Assembly (NCBI GenBank): GCA_001603665.1
Contig: LUZN01000033.1
Location: forward strand, 1 to 48,130
Source of the DNA: Bacteroidales bacterium Bact_22
GTDB taxonomy: Bacteria > Bacteroidota > Bacteroidia > Bacteroidales > F082
Reading direction: 5' to 3'
Length of the DNA: 48,130 bases
Part shown: in pieces, positions 35,538 through 44,096 of the stretch
Position numbering within the stretch: the stretch's first letter is position 1
Layout of the letters: every line of letters begins with the position of its first letter
Translations under genes and position numbers: made by a program
The notes under the pieces: model-generated
Database searches by the model: none
Told to the model about the DNA's origin: nothing
The model's input: the letters and a program-made list of their open reading frames with translations, nothing else

Positions 35538-36887
35538 CTATTTCTGATTACGTGAACGTATTAATTGTCCTGTCTTGTTCTTTCCGTAACGGATGTAATC
35601 CGCCAATGGGATGTTGGCAGGGCAGGTGAACTCGCATGATCCGCATTCGATGCAGTCCATGATATTGTGTTTTTCTGTCTCCTCGAAGTTGTTCTGACGT
35701 GCCAGACGGTTCAGGAGGTAAGGCTCCAGTCCCATCGGGCATGCCTGCACGCATTTTCCGCAGCGTATGCAGTTGCTCACCTGACGTGGCTGAGCGTCTT
35801 TCTCGTTGAGCATCAGGATGCCTGAAGTACCTTTGATGGTAGGGAATGTTGTCACACTCACCGACTTACCCATCATCGGGCCGCCGTTGATGAGGTTGGC
35901 TGTGTCTTCAGGGAGTCCGCCAGCCGCCTCGATGAGCATGTTGGCAGGTGTTCCTATTCTCACTAAGAAGTTCGACGGTTTCTTCACCGACTTGCCTGTC
36001 ACGGTGACGACACGGTAAACCAACGGCTTGTTCTTCTGCACCGCCTCGTAGATGGCGAATGTCGAAGCCACGTTGACGACCACGCAGCCGGTCTCGATAG
36101 GCAGCTTGCCCGATGGCACCTCGCGTCCGGTTATTGATTTAATTATCTGTTTTTCACCGCCTTGAGGATATTTTGTCTTCAACGGCTGAACTTCGATGCC
36201 CTCGAAGTACTTGTCGCTCTTGATGATCTCGTCGAGTTTCTTGGCTACTTCAATCTTGTTCACCTCGATGCCGATGACGCCTTTCGGTGCGTCGACGGCT
36301 TTCATGATGACCTTTACGCCTACGAGGAACTCCATAGGTTTCTCAAGCAACAGACGGTTGTCGCATGTGAGGTAAGGCTCGCATTCCGCTGCGTTGATGA
36401 TGACGTACTCCGCTTTCTTGTCCTGCGGTATCATCAGCTTGACGTATGTCGGGAATGTGGCGCCGCCCAGACCCACTATGCCGTGCTGTTTGATACGGTC
36501 GATGATCTCTTGTCTCGAGAGTGTGATATCTTTTACTAAGGTGTCGCTGGTGTCGATGCCTTCAAGCCATTCGTCGCCTTCCACGTCGATGAAGATGGCA
36601 GGCTTGCGGTAGCCAGTGTGGTCCATCACCTCGTCGATCTTGTTGACTGTGCCGCTTACTGATGAGTGCACGTTGGCGCTGATGAAACCCTTCGCCGTGG
36701 CGATGAGCTGTCCCACCTTCACCTTGTCGCCCTTTGCGACGATAGGCTCAGCCGGTGCGCCGAGGCACTGCCCGAGCGGGATGATCACCTGTTTCGGTAT
36801 CTCAAATGTGATAATAGGCTGATCCGACGAAAGCTTGTTCTCTTCCGGATGAACGCCACCTTTTGGAAATGTCTTAATTGGATTCAT
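35538..36887 (-). CDS. rnfC: Ion-translocating oxidoreductase (RNF) subunit C
   Basis: A 449-aa peripheral subunit thought to pass electrons between NAD(H) and the complex. The start G-G-V-H-P, a nucleotide-binding region with G-L-G-G-A-T-F-P, and two ferredoxin motifs, C-I-R-C-G-K-C-V-Q-A-C-P (about 368-379) and C-I-E-C-G-S-C-E-F-T-C-P (about 407-418), are all present. It lacks the long repetitive C-terminal extension of the E. coli homolog RsxC. It starts 3 nt after the rnfB stop. Confidence 0.97.
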   Translation of the reverse strand: MNPIKTFPKGGVHPEENKLSSDQPIITFEIPKQVIIPLGQCLGAPAEPIVAKGDKVKVGQLIATAKGFISANVHSSVSGTVNKIDEVMDHTGYRKPAIFIDVEGDEWLEGIDTSDTLVKDITLSRQEIIDRIKQHGIVGLGGATFPTYVKLMIPQDKKAEYVIINAAECEPYLTCDNRLLLEKPMEFLVGVKVIMKAVDAPKGVIGIEVNKIEVAKKLDEIIKSDKYFEGIEVQPLKTKYPQGGEKQIIKSITGREVPSGKLPIETGCVVVNVASTFAIYEAVQKNKPLVYRVVTVTGKSVKKPSNFLVRIGTPANMLIEAAGGLPEDTANLINGGPMMGKSVSVTTFPTIKGTSGILMLNEKDAQPRQVSNCIRCGKCVQACPMGLEPYLLNRLARQNNFEETEKHNIMDCIECGSCEFTCPANIPLADYIRYGKNKTGQLIRSRNQK

Positions 36888-36890
36888 ACC

Positions 36891-37793
36891 TTATTCTTTA
36901 CTTTCGTTTGGTTGTTCTTTAATAACTTCTGCTGGTTTTTCTTCTGCTGGTGCCTCTACCTTCGGCTTCCTTGGCGGGAAGTTGACCTCATGGATGCTTC
37001 CGCGAGGGCAGGCCTCGACGCACTTACGGCATTGCTTGCACTTTGTAAAGTCGATGTAGGCGAGGTTGCCGCGCATCTCGATGGCCTCGAACGGACAGGT
37101 CTTGAAGCATTTCTGGCAAGCAATGCAGCTCACCTTACAGTTCTTCATCGCCACGGCGCCTTTCTCGGTGTTGTTGCACGCCACATACACACGACGGTTG
37201 TTCTTACCCTTGGCACGGATCTCGATGACGCCGCGCGGACAAGCCTTGGCACATGCGCCGCAGCCCACGCACTTGTCTTCGTCGACCTCAGGCAAGCCTG
37301 TCTCTTTGTTAATGTGAAGCGCGTTGAACTGACATTTCTTCACGCAGTCGCCCAACCCTAAGCAGCCGTTAGGACATCCGTTCTCGCCAGCGTAGAGAGT
37401 GTTGGCGAAACCGCAGATGTCGGCTCCTTCATAATGCACCTTCGATGGCGCGTTCTCACAAGTACCGTTGCAACGTACTACAGCAATCATCGGTTCGGCA
37501 ACGGTAGCGGTAAGCCCAAGCAATCCTGCTACTTTCGACATGTCGGAACTCGGGCAGTTCAAACCTGCGAGGCTCTGCTTCTCGGTAGCGGCCTTAACAC
37601 AGGCCTCCGCGAAGTTGCGGCAGCCGGCAAAACCGCATCCACCGCAGTTGGCACCGGCAAGCACTGACTCCACCTCGTCGATGAGAGGGTTCTCCTCAAC
37701 CTTGAACTTCTTCGCGACGAAGAACAAAATCACCGCCGCGACGCCTCCTAAAATGCCCAGAATCACCAAGGACCATAATAAAACATTACTCAT
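36891..37793 (-). CDS. rnfB: Ion-translocating oxidoreductase (RNF) subunit B
   Basis: A 300-aa Fe-S subunit that takes electrons from ferredoxin. It has one N-terminal membrane helix (about 5-27), then a [4Fe-4S] domain with Cys50, Cys53, Cys58 and Cys80, and several ferredoxin clusters: about 140-154, 175-186 (C-V-G-C-G-A-C-A-K-A-C-P), 223-234 and 252-263. A Pro/Glu/Lys-rich tail ends the protein. The ATG at 37793 is preferred; the in-frame ATG at 37805 lies only about 14 nt after the -7 box. First gene of the rnf cluster. Confidence 0.95.
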   Translation of the reverse strand: MSNVLLWSLVILGILGGVAAVILFFVAKKFKVEENPLIDEVESVLAGANCGGCGFAGCRNFAEACVKAATEKQSLAGLNCPSSDMSKVAGLLGLTATVAEPMIAVVRCNGTCENAPSKVHYEGADICGFANTLYAGENGCPNGCLGLGDCVKKCQFNALHINKETGLPEVDEDKCVGCGACAKACPRGVIEIRAKGKNNRRVYVACNNTEKGAVAMKNCKVSCIACQKCFKTCPFEAIEMRGNLAYIDFTKCKQCRKCVEACPRGSIHEVNFPPRKPKVEAPAEEKPAEVIKEQPNESKE

Positions 37794-37818
37794 AAAACAA
37801 AACATATTTTTAGCGCCG

Positions 37819-37849
37819 CAAATTTACTAATATTTTTATTATTAAACAA
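37819..37849 (-). promoter_or_regulatory. Promoter of the rnf gene cluster
   Basis: On the minus strand TTG (plus-strand CAA, 37847-37849) is followed after 20 nt by TAAATTTG (plus-strand CAAATTTA, 37819-37826), a good match to the Bacteroidota promoter. It could drive everything from rnfB to nqrF, as no other clear promoter was found within that run. Confidence 0.65.
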
Positions 37850-37871
37850 GGAAAAAATGCAAAAAATGTAA

Positions 37872-37916
37872 CTCGTTAATTACTAACGAGAAACCTCCGT
37901 CATTTCGAGCGAAATG
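37872..37916. repeat. REP-like pair of inverted repeats
   Basis: Two small palindromes lie in the 164-nt spacer between rseC and rnfB: CTCGTTA-ATTAC-TAACGAG (37872-37890) and CATTTCG-AG-CGAAATG (37901-37916). The second, in the context CCGTCATTTCGAGCGAA, resembles interspersed 'CGTCATTTCGAGCG' repeats I recall from Bacteroidota genomes. It is the only copy I noticed in this window. Confidence 0.45.
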
Positions 37917-37969
37917 AAATGTATTCGATAAATCCTCTTTGCGAATAAACTATCGTTTTTAGTCTAAAA

Positions 37970-38380
37970 CTATCTTATTTCGTACGTAAAATTATCCCTC
38001 AGTTTATCTCTGAAGAAATACAACACCAGATAATAAACCGCAATGACTCCGATTCCGACGAGCGCCGCAATCCATTCTTTTATCGATAAGTTGCTGAGTA
38101 TCACTATGATAGCGACTAAGAGAAAGGCAGGGATGAAATACGCGAAAAGCGCCGCCTTGTTGCCCTGACTGGCGTTCATGATGATCTTGACGGGCTGCCC
38201 CACGATGAACTCCTTGTCGGCAGGCTTCGGCACCGTGACACGCTTCTCCTGCATCTCCGACATGCCACAAGCCGACTTTATGCCGCAAGAGCCGCACATG
38301 CTTGAGCTAAGTATCTCAATTTCAATATCTTTGTCGTTAATCCCGACCACCACGCCAGGATGTGAAATATGTTCCCCCAT
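37970..38380 (-). CDS. rseC: RseC/SoxR-reducing-system-family protein
   Basis: A 136-aa inner-membrane protein of the RseC/MucC family. An N-terminal domain carries Cys29, Cys32 and Cys38 in M-C-G-S-C-G-I-K-S-A-C, probably a metal or Fe-S site. Two adjacent membrane helices span about 75-95 and 100-120, and a short basic tail follows. In many bacteria this family sits next to rnf genes and assists RNF-linked redox processes such as reduction of SoxR. Here it lies 165-180 nt upstream of rnfB on the same strand, in the usual position. A -7-like TACTTTTG (minus, 38395-38402) lies just upstream of its ATG. Confidence 0.88.
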   Translation of the reverse strand: MGEHISHPGVVVGINDKDIEIEILSSSMCGSCGIKSACGMSEMQEKRVTVPKPADKEFIVGQPVKIIMNASQGNKAALFAYFIPAFLLVAIIVILSNLSIKEWIAALVGIGVIAVYYLVLYFFRDKLRDNFTYEIR

Positions 38381-38434
38381 TTTCTAATTTTTTACAAAAG
38401 TAAGAAAAAAAACAATACATCACTAAATTTTTTG

Positions 38435-38442
38435 TATATTTG
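38435..38442 (+). promoter_or_regulatory. -7 promoter box of the YihY-family gene
   Basis: TATATTTG in the extended context ATTTTTTGTATATTTGC, 20 nt before the ATG at 38462. The upstream AATACATCACTAAA recalls part of the palindrome found at 7240-7254 but is not an inverted repeat. Confidence 0.55.
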
Positions 38443-38461
38443 CAAATTTAAGTGTTCTATT

Positions 38462-39406
38462 ATGACATTTGATATAAAAAAGTACGAAATTAAGGCTATC
38501 GAATTGAAAGACAAGACGATAGCGTGGCTTAAAGGTATTACTTTCCCGGGCTTCCGCGGCCGTCCTTTTTACGATGTGTTGGTGTATTTCATCAACGGAT
38601 TCTCGAAAGGTTACCTCACCGACCGCGCTGCCGCCGTGGCTTTCAACGTGTTTTTGGCGCTGTTCCCGGCCATTATGGTGCTTTTCACCTTCATCCCGTA
38701 TATGCCGCTCGAAGGAGTGAAAGAAACGATAGTGGATTTTATCCATAAACTGGTGCCGTCGGTCGCCGATAGAGTGGTGGGCACCATCGACGAGATCATG
38801 TCGCATCAGCATAACACCCTCATGTCGATAGGTATCATCATGTCGTTCTACTTCGCCTCAGGTGCTATCCGCGCCTTTTTCCGCGGCTTCGACATGGGCG
38901 TCAACCATATCGGAAAGATGAATATCATCAGGATGTACGGCGGTGGCTTGATTACAACTTTGATTTTGGGCGTTCTGCTAATCACGTCAATCGCGCTGAT
39001 TATCGTCGGAAACGACGTCCTGCCTTGGTTTTTCAACTATATCCATTTCTATAACAACTTCGTAATTACACTTATCGATATAGGTCGCTGGCTGCTCACG
39101 GTATTCGTGCTACTGGTGGCCATAGCGGTGCTTTATTACTTCGGAAATCCTGATAAATCAAGGAAATTCCGACTGTTTACGCCAGGCACCATTATGTTTA
39201 CCTTGCTGTTTATAATCGGAACGATAGGATTTAACTACTATATCGTCAATTTTTCCAACTACAACGCACTATACGGCTCAATCGGCGGTCTCATCATCTT
39301 CATGATGTGGATGTATGTCAACTGCATCATCGTACTCGTCGGATATGAACTCGATGCCTCGATTTTCCTGGCAGAAACACAAGCCGTAACTAAGTCTGAA
39401 CAATAA
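38462..39406 (+). CDS. YihY/BrkB-family inner-membrane protein
   Basis: A 314-aa integral membrane protein with about six helices, family formerly mislabelled ribonuclease BN. The characteristic start of the domain, D-R-A-A-A-V-A-F-N-V-F-L-A-L-F-P-A, lies at about 58-74, and the later Y-G-S-I-G-G-L-I-I-F-M-M-W-M is typical. The role of the family is not established; transport or efflux has been proposed. I chose the ATG at 38462, because earlier in-frame starts precede the -7 box. It is followed 20 nt later by the dehydrogenase gene on the same strand. Confidence 0.9.
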   Translation: MTFDIKKYEIKAIELKDKTIAWLKGITFPGFRGRPFYDVLVYFINGFSKGYLTDRAAAVAFNVFLALFPAIMVLFTFIPYMPLEGVKETIVDFIHKLVPSVADRVVGTIDEIMSHQHNTLMSIGIIMSFYFASGAIRAFFRGFDMGVNHIGKMNIIRMYGGGLITTLILGVLLITSIALIIVGNDVLPWFFNYIHFYNNFVITLIDIGRWLLTVFVLLVAIAVLYYFGNPDKSRKFRLFTPGTIMFTLLFIIGTIGFNYYIVNFSNYNALYGSIGGLIIFMMWMYVNCIIVLVGYELDASIFLAETQAVTKSEQ

Positions 39407-39425
39407 ATTAAACTACGTAAACTAA
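39407..39425. repeat. Short TAAACT-type element before the GpsA-like gene
   Basis: 'attaaactacgtaaactaaa' makes up the whole spacer between two co-directional genes. It is nearly identical to units of the array at 1264-1317. Confidence 0.5.
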
Positions 39426-39426
39426 A

Positions 39427-40401
39427 ATGAGAAAAATAGTATTCATCGGAAGCGGCGCCATCGCAACGGCAATAGGGGATGTCCTCGCTCAGAAAAACAA
39501 AGATGAGATATATCTGCTTTCCATTGAGGAAGAAGTGATTGAGATGATCAACACCATGCATGTCAACACTTCGTATTTCCCGAAATGCAAGCTGAATGAG
39601 AACCTTAAAGCCACCAGCGACAAGAACGTGCTCAAGGAAGCCAATGTCATATTCCTCGCTATCCCGTCGACGGCCGTGGTCGGTTATCTTCAGGAAAACA
39701 AGGACTATATCAACCCGACGGCTCTCATCGTCAACCTGGCCAAGGGTTTCGGAAGTGGCGACCAGATCATCCCCGACAGCATCAAGTCGTTCATCTTCAA
39801 CCCGTTCATGACGCTGAAAGGCCCTTCGTTCGCTCGCGAAATCATCAATCGGCAGGATACCGGACTTACAGCGGCCACCAACGACGAAACGCTTTATAAA
39901 ATCATCACCGACGTGTTCGACGGCACCCCGATTCGCACCGATTTCACTCATGATGTCACGGGTGTGGAATACGCTTCAATTCTGAAAAACATCTACGCCA
40001 TCGTAATCGGCATCGTCGACGCCAACTTCGACTCGGCTAACCTCCGTTCGATTTTTATCACCATGGCACTCAATGAGATGCGACAGCTGATGACGCTGTT
40101 CGGAGGCGAGGAGGCGACGATGTACAACTACTGCGGATTCGGCGATTTCTCGCTCACTTCACTCAACGATATGAGTCGCAACCGCACGCTCGGACTGCTC
40201 ATCGGCAAGGGCTTCTTCAACAGCTGCATGTCCGATAGCGTGGTGCTTGAAGGTCGTATCGCAGTGGATATTTTTTACAAGAAACTTATTGACAATCAAA
40301 TAGATGTGAATAATTTCCCGTTGATGAGCGAGCTTTATCACGTTCTCAACGAGAGAAGCTATCCTACGCGTAACTTCATCAAACGAATCTTGAAAAGCTG
40401 A
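39427..40401 (+). CDS. NAD(P)-dependent glycerol-3-phosphate dehydrogenase family protein
   Basis: A 324-aa protein with a GpsA-type Rossmann N-terminus (G-S-G-A-I-A-T-A-I at 8-16), N-L-A-K-G-F-G (about 117-123), G-P-S-F-A-R-E (about 137-143), the catalytic-lysine region Y-A-S-I-L-K-N, and C-terminal G-F-G-D-F-S-L-T with S-R-N-R. These match glycerol-3-phosphate dehydrogenase, which reduces dihydroxyacetone phosphate for lipid synthesis. The nucleotide motif is GxGxxA where most homologs read GxGxxG. It may be the housekeeping enzyme or a paralog for envelope glycans; the overlap with a flippase gene hints at the latter. Confidence 0.82.
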   Translation: MRKIVFIGSGAIATAIGDVLAQKNKDEIYLLSIEEEVIEMINTMHVNTSYFPKCKLNENLKATSDKNVLKEANVIFLAIPSTAVVGYLQENKDYINPTALIVNLAKGFGSGDQIIPDSIKSFIFNPFMTLKGPSFAREIINRQDTGLTAATNDETLYKIITDVFDGTPIRTDFTHDVTGVEYASILKNIYAIVIGIVDANFDSANLRSIFITMALNEMRQLMTLFGGEEATMYNYCGFGDFSLTSLNDMSRNRTLGLLIGKGFFNSCMSDSVVLEGRIAVDIFYKKLIDNQIDVNNFPLMSELYHVLNERSYPTRNFIKRILKS

Positions 40402-41912
40402 TGGGAGTAGTAGTAAAACAGAGCATTAAAGGCACTTTGATGAACTACCTCGGCGTGGCCGTGGGGTTTATCACCACCTTCTTCGTGATGACGAAATATC
40501 TCACGCAGGAGGAGGTCGGCTTGACTCGCGTTATGGCCGATGCCGCCATCTTGCTCTCGGGCTTGGGCGCTCTCGGCACCAACACCTCGGCTTTACGCTA
40601 TTATCCGTATTTCCGCGACAGCGAGAGTCGCGACCACGGCTTCTTCGGCTGGACGATAATAGTTCCTGCCATCGGATTCACCATCTTCACAATCCTTTTC
40701 TTTGCCTTTAAAACCACGATAATCGGGATGTTTTCGGGTAAGTCGGCGCTCTTTGTCGATTATATCTACCTCGTCGTCCCGATGGCGTTTTTCATGATGT
40801 ATATGACGGTGTTCGAAACCAACGCAAACATCCTGATGCGCATAGTGGTTCCGAAGTTTGTGAGGGAAGTGGGAGTGAGGCTTTTCACTTTAGTCGACTA
40901 TATTCTTTACATCACCAAAGTCATCGACCTCGACTGCATGGTGATAGGCCTCTGCGTCGCTTACGCCCTGGCTATGTTGTTGAATATCTTTTACTTACTG
41001 AAGTTGTCGAAGATATCGTTCAAGATCGAACCCGGACATATCTCGCACTGGCTGCGCCGTGATTTCATGTTTTACACCCTGTTTTTAACGGTGGCGGCAG
41101 TGATTGGCAACATCATCCCGAGCTTGAACTCCTTCTTCATCACGGCGCAGCTGGGACTGACGATTACAGGTATTTATGCCATCGCCCAGTATATGGCTAA
41201 CCTCGTCGAGATGCCTTACCGTTCGGTATCGGCAATATCGCGCCCTATCATCTCGCAGGCGATGAAAGACAATGATAATCAACGTGCTGCGGAGATTTGT
41301 AAGAGTGTGTCGCTGCATCAGCTGATAGCCGGAGCGTTCGTGTTTTTCATCATCTGGATCAACATCGACCTGTTTTTCGAGCTGCTGCCGAATGGCGACA
41401 AATACGCCGATGGCAAATGGGTGTTCTTCCTTCTCGGATTAGCCAAGCTGGTCAACTCTTCGCTGAATATCGGCGTCACGGTTTTGAGCTATTCGCGCTG
41501 GTATTACCTGCAGCTGATTTTCACGGCTATTTTGACCGTCAGCGCGATAGTTCTGAACAACAGTCTGATACCAGTTTTAGGCATGATAGGAGCGGCCTGG
41601 TCGTCGATAATTTCATTCTCGATCTATTATCTTTTCCTGCTTTCGCTCATCATCTGGAAGACAGGAATTTCGCCCTTCTCCTGGAAGGAAATCGTGGTGG
41701 TTTTGGTAATAGGAATGTTGTTTGTAATAAATTGGTTATCATTTGAATATATATCAAAATCTATAATTTACTTTAATGATGCAGGAATAGTCGCAAAACT
41801 CATCGAAGCGACACTCCGAACCGTCATTTTAGTGGTTATCGGATTGGCAATAATATATAAAACGAAAATATCAAAAGAGATTAACGAGATTATCGATCGG
41901 ATTCGTCATTAG
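40401..41912 (+). CDS. Polysaccharide/lipid-linked glycan flippase (MOP superfamily, Wzx-like)
   Basis: A 503-aa protein with about 14 membrane helices and the N-terminal pattern of the PST/Wzx branch of the MOP exporters (K-G-T-L-M-N-Y-L-G then Y-L-T-Q-E-E-V-G-L). It would flip undecaprenyl-linked oligosaccharides across the inner membrane. Its ATG overlaps the preceding stop (TGATG), so the two genes are translationally coupled. No polymerase or ligase accompanies it in the window; a glycosyltransferase lies 2.5 kb downstream. Confidence 0.87.
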   Translation: MGVVVKQSIKGTLMNYLGVAVGFITTFFVMTKYLTQEEVGLTRVMADAAILLSGLGALGTNTSALRYYPYFRDSESRDHGFFGWTIIVPAIGFTIFTILFFAFKTTIIGMFSGKSALFVDYIYLVVPMAFFMMYMTVFETNANILMRIVVPKFVREVGVRLFTLVDYILYITKVIDLDCMVIGLCVAYALAMLLNIFYLLKLSKISFKIEPGHISHWLRRDFMFYTLFLTVAAVIGNIIPSLNSFFITAQLGLTITGIYAIAQYMANLVEMPYRSVSAISRPIISQAMKDNDNQRAAEICKSVSLHQLIAGAFVFFIIWINIDLFFELLPNGDKYADGKWVFFLLGLAKLVNSSLNIGVTVLSYSRWYYLQLIFTAILTVSAIVLNNSLIPVLGMIGAAWSSIISFSIYYLFLLSLIIWKTGISPFSWKEIVVVLVIGMLFVINWLSFEYISKSIIYFNDAGIVAKLIEATLRTVILVVIGLAIIYKTKISKEINEIIDRIRH

Positions 41913-41914
41913 AA

Positions 41915-44089
41915 ATGAAAAAACTATTATCATCGATCATCCTTTGTTTCCTCGCGATTACCTCTTACTCGCAGGTGAGGGGCGTCGTGAAGGACGGCGA
42001 CGGTAGTGTCCTGGTGGGCGCCAATGTCGTTTGGGCAGGCACAAACCATGGTACTACGACCGATGCTAACGGCTCTTTTTTATTAAATAGGATTAAAGAA
42101 ACAAGCTCGTTGGTCACTTCGTTCGTTGGTTTTACAAACGATACCACTTTCTGTCAAGATATTGACTATGTGGAGATTACGATGCGTGGCGAGATTAATC
42201 TCGACGATATCGTTGTGAAGGGGCAGCGTCCGGGAAGATTGCAATCCAAAGGTGCTGCAAATGTCGAGACTATCACGACAACTGAATTATGCCGCGCCGC
42301 TTGCTGTAACCTCGGCGAGAGCTTCTCCACCAACCCTTCAGTCGACGTCAACTACGCCGATGCCGCCACAGGTGCCAAACAGATCAAACTCTTAGGATTA
42401 TCAGGCAGTTACGTCCAGATGCTGACTGAAAACGTGCCTGCATTCCGCGGCGCGGCAGCTCCGTTCTCACTCGATTATGTCCCAGGCACTTGGATGCACT
42501 CGATTCAGGTGTCGAAAGGCGCCGCCACAGTGAAAAACGGCTACGAATCAATAACCGGACAAATCAACGTGGAGTACCTGAAGCCGCAGCTCGACGAGGA
42601 ACTCGACGTGAATCTATTCCTTGACAGTCATCTGAAATTTGAGACGAATATCGAAGGCAATCTGCATCTCAACGATAAGCTAAGTACCGGATTATTAGCG
42701 CATTACGAGAATATGTCGATGGAGCATGACGGCAACGGCGACGGCTTTATGGACATGCCGAAGGTGCAGCAATACGACTTCATGAACCGCTGGACCTACA
42801 AAGCCGACCATTACATCATGCAGGCTTATGTCAAGGCCTTGAAAGAGGATAGAAACGGCGGTCAAGTCAAGAATGTGCATAATCATCAGTCGAAAGATGC
42901 TGAAAATCAATTATATAGAATCAATATCGGGTCGGAACGCTACGAAGCTGTGGTGAAAAACGCCTACATCTTCGATGAGGTTCATAACACCAACGTCGCC
43001 TTGGTTTTGTCGAGTTCGATACATAAAATGAATTCGTTGTATGGGCTGAAAAAGTACGACGTCAACAATAACAACGCTTACGCACAGCTGATGTTCGAGA
43101 CCGAATTCACACCAAGTCACAGTTTTTCAACGGGTTTGTCGTTTAATCATGACTGTTTTGATGAGAGATGGAATTTTGTTCCTGACCTCGTTAAAGCTCC
43201 TGAGGAGAATATCGGTGGAGCATATGCCCAATATACCTTCAATTATGATGAGAAGTTTGTGTTTATGGCAGGTTTTAGAGGTGATTACAGTGATTTATAC
43301 GGTCTGTTTTTCACTCCGCGCACTCATATAAAATGGGTCGTTGCTGAGCCGTTGAAACTGCGTTTTTCGGCCGGTAAAGGCTACCGCACGCCACGCCCAA
43401 TGCTTGATAATCATACACTTTTGGCAAGCAGCCGCGAAATCATAATCGATGACAATCTTAAACAGGAAGAGGCTTGGAATTTTGGCACCACCGCGACACT
43501 TGATATCGATATCTTTGAAAAGTGCTTGATAATCAATCTTGAATACTATTATACTAACTTTGAGAATCAAGTGGTAACCGACCTCGACAGCGATGCTCAT
43601 AAGGTGCATTTCTACAACCTCGACGGGATATCGTATTCCCATACCTTCCAAATCGACGCGACATACCCGTTTTTCGAGGGTTTTTCGCTATTGGGAGCTT
43701 TCAGGTATAACGACGTGAAAACAACCATAAACGGCGTGCTGCGTGAGAAACCTCTAAACAGTCGCTATAAAGGTTTGGTGACAGCTACATACAAAACACC
43801 ACTTGAGATATGGCAGTTTGATCTCACTTTGCAGATCAATGGTGACGGCCGTATGCCCGACGGATTTGGTACTTTTGATGCATATCCGATACTTAACGCA
43901 CAGATACTCAAATGGTTCCGTTGGGGGAATATTTATATCGGAGGCGAGAATTTGACTAATTATAAACAGAAAAACCCGATAATAGGCTGCCATGACCCAT
44001 GGGGCGAGAATTTCGATGCTACGATGATTTATGGTCCGATTGACGGCATTATGTTTTACGGTGGAATTAAATGGAAATTAACAAAATAA
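41915..44089 (+). CDS. TonB-dependent outer-membrane receptor, probably for metal or metallophore
   Basis: A 724-aa receptor: signal peptide (1-19), carboxypeptidase-regulatory-like domain (20-95), plug (about 100-220) and a beta-barrel to the end. The plug carries L-C-R-A-A-C-C-N-L-G-E-S-F with Cys126, Cys130 and Cys131, then K-Q-I-K-L-L-G-L-S-G. I recall this A-C-C-N-L-x-E-S-F signature from Bacteroidota receptors encoded next to HMA proteins. The downstream HMA gene, 7 nt away, supports a metal substrate (copper or similar is an inference). The start lies 2 nt after the flippase stop, an unusual partner. Confidence 0.88.
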   Translation: MKKLLSSIILCFLAITSYSQVRGVVKDGDGSVLVGANVVWAGTNHGTTTDANGSFLLNRIKETSSLVTSFVGFTNDTTFCQDIDYVEITMRGEINLDDIVVKGQRPGRLQSKGAANVETITTTELCRAACCNLGESFSTNPSVDVNYADAATGAKQIKLLGLSGSYVQMLTENVPAFRGAAAPFSLDYVPGTWMHSIQVSKGAATVKNGYESITGQINVEYLKPQLDEELDVNLFLDSHLKFETNIEGNLHLNDKLSTGLLAHYENMSMEHDGNGDGFMDMPKVQQYDFMNRWTYKADHYIMQAYVKALKEDRNGGQVKNVHNHQSKDAENQLYRINIGSERYEAVVKNAYIFDEVHNTNVALVLSSSIHKMNSLYGLKKYDVNNNNAYAQLMFETEFTPSHSFSTGLSFNHDCFDERWNFVPDLVKAPEENIGGAYAQYTFNYDEKFVFMAGFRGDYSDLYGLFFTPRTHIKWVVAEPLKLRFSAGKGYRTPRPMLDNHTLLASSREIIIDDNLKQEEAWNFGTTATLDIDIFEKCLIINLEYYYTNFENQVVTDLDSDAHKVHFYNLDGISYSHTFQIDATYPFFEGFSLLGAFRYNDVKTTINGVLREKPLNSRYKGLVTATYKTPLEIWQFDLTLQINGDGRMPDGFGTFDAYPILNAQILKWFRWGNIYIGGENLTNYKQKNPIIGCHDPWGENFDATMIYGPIDGIMFYGGIKWKLTK

Positions 44090-44096
44090 TAAAACT

